From assembly GCA_900550185.1 (NCBI GenBank), contig URRN01000074.1, positions 1 to 9,225 on the forward strand: a DNA stretch of 9,225 nucleotides, read 5' to 3'. Made by a program: the position numbers and the translations under genes. Source of the DNA: an uncultured Collinsella sp. GTDB taxonomy: Bacteria; Actinomycetota; Coriobacteriia; Coriobacteriales; Coriobacteriaceae. The notes beneath the pieces are model-generated. The model was not told the DNA's origin and did not search any database. It worked only from the letters and a program-made list of their open reading frames with translations. Below, piece after piece: positions 1 through 6,553 of this stretch (positions are counted from its first letter, which is position 1; every line of letters begins with the position of its first letter).

Positions 1-159
1 GCCCTCGCGGCCTAGTCGCTATTTAGGGCGTCCAAGATTTGGGACGCAGTTCAATGCGGAGGTCGGGCTTTTTTCGTTTGGCGGGGCTTTTAGGCGTGTT
101 GGAAAATGCTACCAAATCGCAACTATACCGGTTTACGGGGCTGAATCGCCAACTGGCGA

Positions 160-231
160 CCATGGTGCCAATAGCAAAATTAAACCCGCAGTTAGATGGC
201 TTATTGTTTCTTGAAAATGCAGGGTATGGTT
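160..231. repeat. Diverged ~72 bp direct repeat, copy 1
   Basis: Aligns by eye with 387-459. Shared blocks in the same order are CCATG, then A(T)TAAA.CCGCAG.TAG, then TTGTTT, then an A-rich stretch, then GGGTATGGT. The copies differ by many substitutions and by one base between TTGTTT and GGGTATGGT. It may belong to a dispersed intergenic repeat family of this genome (inference). Confidence 0.5.
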
Positions 232-277
232 GGCTTGCAGCATTCTGGCCCCGTAATCCGGCGTAGTTTTGAAAATT

Positions 278-311
278 GTCCCTTGGGGACGGAGGAAAAT
301 GGATCATTTTC
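278..311. repeat. Twin palindromes GTCCC-TTG-GGGAC and GAAAATG-GAT-CATTTTC
   Basis: Two perfect short inverted repeats lie side by side, each with a three-base spacer: 278-282/286-290 and 295-301/305-311. Neither is followed by a run of T on either strand, so they do not look like terminators. They could be protein-binding sites or part of a small dispersed element. Confidence 0.5.
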
Positions 312-386
312 GTCTCGCGGAGGGGTGGTGGGATACCGTCCGCCGCGAATCGTGCTCATCTCCTACGTTTGGACGCATATCCCGAA

Positions 387-459
387 CCATGCCGAAAAGT
401 ACGATATTAAAACCGCAGGTAGCAGACTCGTTGTTTATGAAAAAAACAAGGGTATGGTC
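387..459. repeat. Diverged ~72 bp direct repeat, copy 2
   Basis: Partner of the copy at 160-231, with the same order of conserved blocks ending in GGGTATGGT. One extra base in the A-rich part puts the two copies out of frame with each other, so a shared protein is unlikely to explain the conservation. Confidence 0.5.
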
Positions 460-570
460 AGGGGCTCGGGTGCAAACGTAGTAGATAGGCGCGATTCGTG
501 GCGCGGCTATTCCGGGTGCCACGGCTTCACTCCTCTGGCGCGACATTTCAAGGCGCTTTTGAGGAGGAGT

Positions 571-611
571 GTCCCTGATGACTAGTCGTTTAAGAACGTC
601 CCCAATGACTA
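571..611. repeat. Direct repeat GTCCCnnATGACTA, 27 bp apart
   Basis: The 14-base motif occurs at 571-584 (GTCCCTGATGACTA) and 598-611 (GTCCCCAATGACTA), with two differences. The second copy ends three bases before the -35 region of the proposed rho promoter, so binding of a regulator here is possible but unproven. The ACTAGT palindrome (581-586) overlaps the end of the first copy. Confidence 0.45.
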
Positions 612-613
612 AG

Positions 614-641
614 TTGCAGGTGGCGGCGGTTGTGTTACACT
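614..641 (+). promoter_or_regulatory. Probable rho promoter (extended -10)
   Basis: A -10-like TACACT at 636-641 is preceded by TGT, forming an extended -10. A weak -35, TTGCAG, lies at 614-619 with a 16 bp spacer. Transcription would begin near 648, giving a leader of about 137 nt before the rho start codon. Confidence 0.45.
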
Positions 642-720
642 AACGCTGCGTAGTTGACGCAATCATCTCGATACAGATCAATGATGTCCGTCGTTTTGAA
701 CGGAACTAGACTGTTTAGCC

Positions 721-759
721 GCCCTGAAGGTTTATGCAGGGAGCATGTGATCACAGGGC
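721..759 (+). promoter_or_regulatory. Potential stem-loop in the rho leader
   Basis: GCCCTG (721-726) can pair with CAGGGC (754-759). Inside it ATGC (734-737) can pair with GCAT (743-746). The segment also contains the perfect palindrome TGTGATCACA (746-755), which competes with these pairings. It ends about 25 nt before the rho start, so it could affect rho translation or early termination. Rho is autoregulated in several bacteria, but nothing here proves that this fold is used. Confidence 0.3.
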
Positions 760-784
760 TTGAAAAGAAAGTTGAGCAAACACT

Positions 785-3340
785 GTGTCTGATCAACAGC
801 AAGAAAACGAAATAACGACGACGCAGGCCGCTCCCGCTGCACCGGTTGTGTCGGACCAGGTCGCGGCGCCCGCGCAAGCCTCGGCTCCTAAGACGCCTAA
901 GGCTGCTTCGACGCCTATGCCTGTAGCGGCTGAGAAGGCCGTGCCTGCAACTGGTGAGGAGGCTGCTCCGGCAAAGCCCAAGCGCACGCGCCGCACGGCC
1001 AAGCCTGCCGCTGACGGCGAGGAGGTCACCAAGCCAAAGCGCCGTACCACGCGCACGACGCGCGCCAAGCGCACCGTTGCAGCTGACTCCTCGGCGCCGA
1101 TTTCCGATGAGGTCGCGCAGGCACGTGCGTTGGCGCAGATTAGCGAGGCTCAGGTGGTGCGCGCCCGCCGTCGTGCTGCCGAGCGTGAGGCCGCGGCTCT
1201 GACCGAGCTTGCAGCTCCGTCTGTGCCTGAGACGCCTGCCGCCGACCAGCCGACCGAGAAGCCGGTACCGCGCACACGCCGTCGCACGGCTGCTAAGGCC
1301 GAGCAGGTTGCTGAACAGGTAACCCCCGAGCTCACTGAGGCTTCGGTCCGTTCCACGGCAGGGGAGGGCACATCGCCTGCTGAGCCCGCTGCGCCTGTCG
1401 AGGCCAGCGAAGTTCCCGTTGTCGATCCGGCTTTGCGCCCGCACCGTCGCGGTCGCAAGCCCAAGGCCTTCGTCGAGGCAGAGAAGGCCGCAGCCGCAGC
1501 TGCAGCCGCTCGGGATGCTGCGGCGACCGCCGAGTCTGCAACCGCTGCCGATGCACCCGTCCAGGATGCTACGACTTCCGAGGCCGCTCCCGCCGATGTC
1601 GAGCCCGCCGACGTCCGTCCCGGTCGCAGCCGTCGCACTGCTGCTAAGCGCACGTCCAAGGCTAAGACTGCCAAGAAGGGTGCGTCCGAGGATTCCGCCG
1701 AGACGATCGCCGATGCATCGACTGATGCCACCGAGCCCCAGGACGTCGAACAGCCTGCGTCTGAGAAGCCCAAGCGCGGTCGTAAGAAGTCCGCTAAGGC
1801 CAAGGCGTCCGAGCAGCAGGCCGAGGCCGAGCTGCAGGGCGATTCCAAGGCCGAGGCCAGCGATGATACTGCGGCCAATGCCGACGCCACCGCAACCGAT
1901 GGCGCCGCTCCCGCCGAGGCCGAAGACGGTACTCGTCCCAACCGTCGCCAGCACAAGCGCAACGACGAGCGAAGCGAGCGCAAGGACGACCGCAACAACG
2001 ACCGCCGCAACCGCCAGCGCGATCGCAAGCAGCGCAACAAGGAGCGCAATGCCGCTCCCACCGAGCCCACGCTTTCGCGCGAGGAACTCGCGGCCATGAA
2101 GGTCGCTGAGCTGCGCGAGAAGGCTAAGGAGTTCGAGATCGAGACGACCGGCAAGAAGAAGGCCGAGCTCGTCGAGGAAATCTACGTCACCGCTGCGAAG
2201 GCCGAGGGCTTCCGCGACATCAAGGGCATCCTGCAGATTCGTCCGGACAGCTCCGGTATCATCCATGCCCATGGCTACATGAAGTCCAACGACGACGCCT
2301 TCGTGCCTGCCTACCTCATCCGCTCCGCGCGCCTGCGCACGGGCGACGTCATCGAGGGCTCGCTGCGTCCTTCGCGCGGCGGCGACAAGCGCGCCGGCCT
2401 CGCCAAAATCACGACCGTCAACGGTCTAGATCCCGAGCAGATTCGCAACCGCCCCAAGTTTGGTGATCTCACCCCGGTCTATCCCAACGAGCCGCTGCGC
2501 ATGGAGCACGGCAAGGACTCCATTACCGGTCGCGCCATCGACATCGTGTCGCCGATCGGCAAGGGTCAGCGTGGCCTGATCGTGTCCCCGCCCAAGGCCG
2601 GCAAGACCACGATCCTCAAGAAGATCTGCCAGTCTATCTCGATTAACAACCCCGAGGTGCACCTCATCTGCCTGCTCGTCGACGAGCGCCCCGAAGAGGT
2701 CACCGATATGCAGCGCTCCATTAAGGGCGAGGTCGTGGCCTCGACCTTCGATATGCCCGCCGACAACCACACCCGCGTGGCCGAGCTCGTCATCGAGCGC
2801 GCCAAGCGCATCGTAGAGCTGGGTGGCGACGTCGTGGTGGTGCTCGACTCCATCACGCGCCTCGCCCGCGCCTACAACTTGGCGGCGCCCGCCTCGGGCC
2901 GCATCCTTTCGGGCGGCGTCGATTCGGCGGCACTGTATCCGCCCAAGCGCTTCCTGGGCGCAGCCCGCAATATCGAGAACGGTGGCTCGCTCACCATCCT
3001 GGCCTCTGCCCTCATCGACACCGGCTCCAAGATGGACGAAGTCATCTTTGAGGAGTTCAAGGGCACCGGCAACATGGAGCTTAAGCTCGACCGCGACCTG
3101 GCCGATCGCCGCATCTTCCCGGCTATCGACCCCGTTGCCTCCGGTACGCGCAACGAGGACCTGTTGGTTGACGAGCAGATGCGTCCGTTTGTCTTTGGCC
3201 TGCGTCGCATTCTTGCCGGCATGAACAACACCGAGCGCGCGGCCGCATCGTTTATCAAGGGTCTTAAGGGCACCAACACCAACCAGGAGTTCCTGGTGCG
3301 TTCGGCCAAAAAACACAGCGACTACGAGCAGACGTTCTAG
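785..3340 (+). CDS. rho: Transcription termination factor Rho with long N-terminal extension
   Basis: Rho is a hexameric RNA-dependent ATPase/helicase that ends transcription of untranslated RNA. At 851 residues it is about twice the E. coli length (419). Residues 1 to ~428 are low complexity: Ala/Glu-rich stretches broken by basic clusters (KRTRRTAKP, RTRRRTAAK, RRGRKPK, KRGRKKSAK) and ending in an Arg/Asn/Asp/Lys-rich block at ~386-420. The canonical protein follows: Rho N-terminal helical domain ~429-475, RNA-binding cold-shock-like domain ~480-545, Walker A (PPKAGKTT) ~603-612, DERPEEVTDMQ, Walker B (VVVVLDS) ~682-690, Q-loop (PASGRILSGGV) ~700-712 and R-loop (FKGTGNMEL) ~757-765. All core motifs are intact. 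The start is GTG; the frame is closed by a TGA at 773, and a weak A/G-rich ribosome site lies at 764-771. The gene is monocistronic between its own promoter and terminator. The core call is secure; the role of the extension is inferred. Confidence 0.98.
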   Translation: MSDQQQENEITTTQAAPAAPVVSDQVAAPAQASAPKTPKAASTPMPVAAEKAVPATGEEAAPAKPKRTRRTAKPAADGEEVTKPKRRTTRTTRAKRTVAADSSAPISDEVAQARALAQISEAQVVRARRRAAEREAAALTELAAPSVPETPAADQPTEKPVPRTRRRTAAKAEQVAEQVTPELTEASVRSTAGEGTSPAEPAAPVEASEVPVVDPALRPHRRGRKPKAFVEAEKAAAAAAAARDAAATAESATAADAPVQDATTSEAAPADVEPADVRPGRSRRTAAKRTSKAKTAKKGASEDSAETIADASTDATEPQDVEQPASEKPKRGRKKSAKAKASEQQAEAELQGDSKAEASDDTAANADATATDGAAPAEAEDGTRPNRRQHKRNDERSERKDDRNNDRRNRQRDRKQRNKERNAAPTEPTLSREELAAMKVAELREKAKEFEIETTGKKKAELVEEIYVTAAKAEGFRDIKGILQIRPDSSGIIHAHGYMKSNDDAFVPAYLIRSARLRTGDVIEGSLRPSRGGDKRAGLAKITTVNGLDPEQIRNRPKFGDLTPVYPNEPLRMEHGKDSITGRAIDIVSPIGKGQRGLIVSPPKAGKTTILKKICQSISINNPEVHLICLLVDERPEEVTDMQRSIKGEVVASTFDMPADNHTRVAELVIERAKRIVELGGDVVVVLDSITRLARAYNLAAPASGRILSGGVDSAALYPPKRFLGAARNIENGGSLTILASALIDTGSKMDEVIFEEFKGTGNMELKLDRDLADRRIFPAIDPVASGTRNEDLLVDEQMRPFVFGLRRILAGMNNTERAAASFIKGLKGTNTNQEFLVRSAKKHSDYEQTF

Positions 3341-3377
3341 GTTGTCATCCACGCGCAGCGATAGTCATCAATGCGAT

Positions 3378-3410
3378 AAAGGGTCGGGGCTTTGAGCCTC
3401 GGCCCTTTTC
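3378..3410 (+). terminator. Intrinsic terminator of rho
   Basis: GGGTCGGGGCT (3381-3391) pairs with AGCCTCGGCCC (3395-3405) through 11 pairs including two G-U, with a TTG loop. It is extended by AAA/TTT and followed by TTTTC. It lies about 40 bp after the rho stop. Confidence 0.85.
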
Positions 3411-3488
3411 TATAGCGCCGCTCCGCGCTTATTTTTGACCGTAAGACCGACGAGCAGCAGGTTTCCCGTTTCAATCCGACATCGTCAC

Positions 3489-3517
3489 TTGCAATCGACA
3501 GGACGGTTTCGCATAAT
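3489..3517 (+). promoter_or_regulatory. Probable promoter of the membrane protein-vanZ operon
   Basis: TTGCAA at 3489-3494 and CATAAT at 3512-3517 are separated by 17 bp. The start near 3524 gives a leader of about 130 nt. The leader contains a short hairpin, GGGGC-ATA-GCCCC (3575-3587), with no T-run after it. The rest of 3411-3653 shows nothing recognisable. Confidence 0.5.
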
Positions 3518-3653
3518 AACTTTTAAGCTTCGCGACGGAAAACGCAGATGAAACGAACCATATACCGTTGCTTTGGGGCATAGCCCCGCTTCATCTTCTC
3601 TCGCGCAGCCAACTGAATGATGCGATTTGGGTGCTGGAAGATGGGGAGAGCTC

Positions 3654-5054
3654 ATGGCTTCTTCTGATGCAACACAACGAGCAGTCCTTGCCGGACTTTC
3701 GTGCGGGATCGGCCTTGCCGCTCCCGTGGTTATGTATGCCGCGACGCTGCCGTTTTCGTCGGTGAACGAGACGGTCGTGGCGGGTGCGGTTCCCTTCGCC
3801 GTGGGCGCGGTGGCGGGCGTGGGTATCTATGCCGCCTCGCTGGGTATCTCCGAGTATCGTGCGCAGCGTGAAGAGCGTCTGTTCCAGCCCGATGCCATGG
3901 GCGGTGCCGCCAATCTCAATCAGCATCAAAGCGAGTTCAAGACCGCCTCGATTCCAGCTCAGCAGCAGGATGCGATTCCGTACGCTGCGGCTTCTGCTTC
4001 TCAGGCTCAGTCGGAGCAGTCTACCTTGGCATTCCTTTCCGGCCTGACTGGTGCGTTCCAGCGCCGTCATGCCGATGATGGTGTCCCTACCATCGCTCGA
4101 GCCGCAGATGCCATGGACGAGGCCGAGGCTTGGTCTATGATCGACAGTATGCTCGACGACGATTCGCCGGTGAGCTGCGACCCTGCACACTCGCGTGACG
4201 TCTATCAAGTCGCCATCGACGAGCTCACCAACGGCGGGCAGACCGGCTCCTTCAATCGCGATGATATCGCCGCCGCGGCACGCGCCGTGTCGGGCTCCCA
4301 GGCCGCCCCTGCGGGCAGCACGGCGGCTTTCGTGGCACTCGTTGCCAATGCGGCGGTCAATAACGCCTACAGCGCTACCTCGGCGGACGCGAACGCTTCT
4401 GCCGATAATTCGTACGTTGATGAAGCCATGACCGCGGACGAGGAGGCTGTTGCCGCCCGCCGTGCCGCCGAAAGCTCGCTTTGGGGCGCTCCTGCCCAGC
4501 AGCAGGCGGCTGAGGCTGCGCCGTACAACGCAAACCTCGCCAGCATGCCTATCATTTTCGGTGCCGCGGACATCGGTCTCGATGACCTCGATGAGCCTGC
4601 AGCCATCACCGCATCGATTGATGCCCAAGATCGCATCGACACCGGCGACCTTCCGGACGCCTCGCTCGAGGTTGATGTCCCCATGGCCGATTACTCGGGC
4701 CACGAGGACATGTGGGCCGCTGCCACCGCGATTCTGGACGAGATCGACGAGCCTGCTCCTGTTGCAGCTCCCGCTCCCGTCGCTGCCCCTCAGCCTGCTG
4801 CACCCGCCTATGTCGGCCGTCACAGCGCTGTGTTCCCCGAGGATACCGCCCGTATCTCGCGCGAGGGCATCGAGCGAGCCGAGGCTATTGCCGCCGGCAT
4901 TATGGAAAATCGTCGTCACGAGCGCGTCAATCAGATCCTCGAGGAAGAGATCGAGCGCCTGCAGTCCTCAACCGCCAAGCGTACGGGCCGTGCCTATCTG
5001 AGCGTTATCGAGGGCGGTACCGCCAGCTTCGCGCCGCTCCGCGCGGAGGCATAA
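3654..5054 (+). CDS. Unrecognised membrane protein with long acidic Ala-rich tail
   Basis: I do not recognise this 466-residue protein. Two hydrophobic segments (~11-32 and ~41-64) form a hairpin at the N-terminus, followed by a basic stretch (~67-75, EYRAQREER) that suggests the rest is cytoplasmic. Residues ~80-390 are rich in Ala, Asp, Glu, Gln and Pro, and are probably disordered. Short acidic motifs recur: LDDLDEPAA (~309-317), ILDEIDEPAP (~360-369) and the related IDSMLDDDSP (~163-172). A Pro/Ala linker (~367-386) leads to a highly charged, probably helical or coiled-coil segment (~400-440) and the C-terminal block RAYLSVIEGG (~446-455). I chose ATG 3654 because GGGGAGAG (3643-3650) is a good ribosome site just upstream; a TTG at 3627 would add nine residues but has no such site. 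The gene is the first of a pair with the VanZ-like gene, seven bases downstream. A scaffold or anchor role is possible; no enzyme motif is visible. Confidence 0.85.
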   Translation: MASSDATQRAVLAGLSCGIGLAAPVVMYAATLPFSSVNETVVAGAVPFAVGAVAGVGIYAASLGISEYRAQREERLFQPDAMGGAANLNQHQSEFKTASIPAQQQDAIPYAAASASQAQSEQSTLAFLSGLTGAFQRRHADDGVPTIARAADAMDEAEAWSMIDSMLDDDSPVSCDPAHSRDVYQVAIDELTNGGQTGSFNRDDIAAAARAVSGSQAAPAGSTAAFVALVANAAVNNAYSATSADANASADNSYVDEAMTADEEAVAARRAAESSLWGAPAQQQAAEAAPYNANLASMPIIFGAADIGLDDLDEPAAITASIDAQDRIDTGDLPDASLEVDVPMADYSGHEDMWAAATAILDEIDEPAPVAAPAPVAAPQPAAPAYVGRHSAVFPEDTARISREGIERAEAIAAGIMENRRHERVNQILEEEIERLQSSTAKRTGRAYLSVIEGGTASFAPLRAEA

Positions 5055-5061
5055 CTTCTGC

Positions 5062-5511
5062 ATGGTTAAGATCAATCGAAAATGGGCGGTTGTAACCTGC
5101 CTGATGGCGCTCTTGATCTGGGGCAATTCGCTGGTTCCCGGCTCGGGGTCGGGCTCGCTGAGCCTAACGGTCATGGAAGCTATCCGCGGTTTCCTGCACG
5201 GCGTGGGACTTCCATATGAATGGGTGACCAACTTTGTTGTTCGCAAGTGCGCGCATTTTACCGAGTATATGGTGCTCGGCATCTTGGCAACGCACGCCTT
5301 TGATTTTGAGGGCCGGCGGACCTTTGACGTGCTGCTGCCCACGGCGGTGTTCCTGCTGCTGATTCCCTCGATCGACGAGACGATTCAGCTCTTTGTGCCG
5401 GGACGCGCCGGCATGATCACTGATGTGATGATCGACTACTGTGGAGCGGCAACGGGCGTTGTGCTCAGATATCTACTACGATCGCTCATATGTGCCAAAA
5501 AGGCCGCCTAG
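5062..5511 (+). CDS. VanZ-like family membrane protein
   Basis: A 149-residue integral membrane protein with about four membrane segments (~8-26, ~66-82, ~88-104, ~123-140). It carries the two conserved VanZ-family blocks: RKCAHFTEY (61-69), and DETIQLFVPGRAG...DVMID (105-125). The family is named for VanZ of the vancomycin resistance transposon, which gives low-level teicoplanin resistance. Most chromosomal members have no known biochemical role, so resistance should not be assumed. It starts seven bases after the preceding gene, with GGAGG (5045-5049) inside that gene's last codons, which suggests shared transcription and coupled translation. The last codons (KKAA, stop) form one arm of the terminator. 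Length and motifs are complete. Family call secure, function open. Confidence 0.9.
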   Translation: MVKINRKWAVVTCLMALLIWGNSLVPGSGSGSLSLTVMEAIRGFLHGVGLPYEWVTNFVVRKCAHFTEYMVLGILATHAFDFEGRRTFDVLLPTAVFLLLIPSIDETIQLFVPGRAGMITDVMIDYCGAATGVVLRYLLRSLICAKKAA

Positions 5512-5541
5512 GACGTATGTTTGGTCCTAGGCGGCCTTTTT
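5497..5541. terminator. Strong bidirectional terminator overlapping the vanZ-like 3' end
   Basis: AAAAAGGCCGCCTAGGAC (5497-5514) pairs perfectly with 5524-5541 around a nine-base loop. Because the arms end in A5 and T5, a T-run follows the stem on both strands. It can serve the vanZ-like operon from the left and the ROK kinase gene from the right. The 5' arm includes the last codons and the TAG stop of the vanZ-like gene. Confidence 0.9.
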
Positions 5542-5560
5542 TATTTGAGGACTTATATGA

Positions 5561-5609
5561 GGCGTGGTGGCGTCGTTCCGTAGGTCGGATTTGCCGGGCG
5601 CGCCACGCC
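5561..5609 (-). other. Inverted repeat after the ROK kinase gene
   Basis: GGCGTGG (5561-5567) pairs with CCACGCC (5603-5609) in the gap between the ROK kinase stop and the bidirectional terminator. No T-run follows on the minus strand. It may be a secondary 3' structure of the kinase mRNA. Confidence 0.25.
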
Positions 5610-5624
5610 CTGTGGGTGCGTCTG

Positions 5625-6515
5625 CTACTGAAGCGCCTGTGCGCCCAGGGCCAGGCAGCCCATAATGCCCTGCTTGCCCTCGAGGCTGTTGTTGACGATG
5701 TAGCTATCGATGTCGGCCATCTCGGGCGTGACGATGTAGCCGTTGAGCATCTCGGCGCACTTCTTGCGTGCGAGCGGCGCGATGGGGGTGTGGTCGGCCA
5801 CGCCGCCACCGATGACGATCTTTTGCGGTGCGTAGCACAGGATGTAGGTCATGAGCGCCTGCGCCAGATAGCCGGCGAGCAGGTCCATGGCCTCCGGGTC
5901 ATCGGCCATCTCTCCGGCGCTCTTGCCACCCCAGCGCTTTTTGACGCCGGGACCGGCGATGAGGCCCTCGAGGCAGTTGTCGTGGAAGGGGCAGCCGCTG
6001 TGCTCGCCAATGGTGTCGCGCGGGTCGCGCGTGACCAGGATGTGACCGGCCTCGGGGTGCATCATGCCGTGCACGAGCTGGCCGCCCGAAAGCACGCCGG
6101 CGCCCACGCCGGTGCCGATGGTCAGATACACCACGTCCGTGAGGCCTTGGGCGCAACCAAAGGTGACCTCGCCCAAGCAGGCGACGTTGACGTCGGTATC
6201 GTAGCCGCAGGGAATGTCGAGCTCGTTTTGAATGGTGCCCAGCAGGTCAAAGTAGCGCCATGCCGTCTTGGGGGTCTCCAAGATCTTGCCGTACTGGGGC
6301 GAGGCGGGGTTGACTGCGGTGGGGCCAAAAGCTCCGATGCCCAGTGCGGCGATGCCCTTGTTTGCAAACCATGCGTTGACGGCCTCGACGGTCTCCTGCG
6401 GGGTCGTGGTCGCGATCTGCTCGCACTCCAGGACCATACCGTCTGCATAGCCCGTGGCGCAGACCATCTTGGTGCCGCCGGCCTCGAGCGCTCCGATAAG
6501 CTGCTGCTCTGCCAT
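5625..6515 (-). CDS. ROK-family sugar kinase, fructokinase type
   Basis: A cytosolic ATP-dependent hexose kinase, most likely phosphorylating fructose and perhaps mannose or glucose. The 296-residue sequence closely follows the Bacillus YdhR/GmuE fructokinase pattern. It has EAGGTK at 11-16 (ATP phosphate loop), GIGAFGP at 59-65, DTDVN at 106-110 with the probable catalytic base D108, IGTGVGAG at 133-140, and the ROK zinc site formed by H158, C175, H178 and C181. GGGV lies at 236-239. All key residues are present and the length is normal. ATG 6515 is supported by a ribosome site (GAGAGAGG, complement of 6522-6529) six bases upstream. The gene stands alone, with no transporter or repressor beside it, so its sugar cannot be read from context. 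Exact substrate is inferred from family; a general glucokinase is the main alternative. Confidence 0.92.
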   Translation of the reverse strand: MAEQQLIGALEAGGTKMVCATGYADGMVLECEQIATTTPQETVEAVNAWFANKGIAALGIGAFGPTAVNPASPQYGKILETPKTAWRYFDLLGTIQNELDIPCGYDTDVNVACLGEVTFGCAQGLTDVVYLTIGTGVGAGVLSGGQLVHGMMHPEAGHILVTRDPRDTIGEHSGCPFHDNCLEGLIAGPGVKKRWGGKSAGEMADDPEAMDLLAGYLAQALMTYILCYAPQKIVIGGGVADHTPIAPLARKKCAEMLNGYIVTPEMADIDSYIVNNSLEGKQGIMGCLALGAQALQ

Positions 6516-6553
6516 AGTATTCCTCTCTCTGGGACGAGTTGCTCCGTGACTAA

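Larger units (their letters stand above)
1..634. other. Non-coding region with short repeats and palindromes
   Basis: I see no convincing gene here. Overlapping ORFs of 70-129 codons exist in several frames, but none resembles a known protein. The two copies of the internal repeat (160-231 and 387-459) differ by a one-base indel, which argues against coding. The stretch holds an inverted repeat at 28-33/42-47 (GCGTCC/GGACGC), tight palindromes at 278-290 and 295-311, a longer interrupted stem at 528-535/564-571, and a direct repeat at 571-584/598-611. The first 15 bases read GCC CTC GCG GCC TAG in frame 1, so they could be the last codons of a gene entering from the left. That is too short to call. 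Confidence 0.6.

Noticed and set aside
196..585. 129-codon plus-strand ORF upstream of rho, with neighbours at 39-266 and 269-481
   Set aside because: These overlap each other in different frames and cross repeats and palindromes. Repeat copies differ by a frame-breaking indel, and no protein family is recognisable.
746..755. TGTGATCACA as a CRP binding site in the rho leader
   Set aside because: The CRP consensus has a six-base gap between TGTGA and TCACA; here the halves touch. It also lies about 100 bp downstream of the proposed transcription start.
635..2272. Long minus-strand ORF (545 codons) opposite the rho extension
   Set aside because: Its Leu/Gly/Arg-rich product is the mirror of biased codons in the Ala/Lys/Arg-rich part of rho. 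It has no recognisable domain, and rho is certain on the other strand. The 334-codon ORF at 1150-2154 is rejected for the same reason.
3591..4919. 442-codon minus-strand ORF opposite the unknown membrane protein
   Set aside because: The plus-strand frame has a good ribosome site, sensible membrane segments and an operon partner. The antisense product (Gly/Arg/His-rich) has no domain structure.
5062..5511. Calling the VanZ-like gene a teicoplanin resistance gene
   Set aside because: Only family membership is visible, and no other van genes are present. Chromosomal VanZ-like proteins are widespread and mostly uncharacterised.
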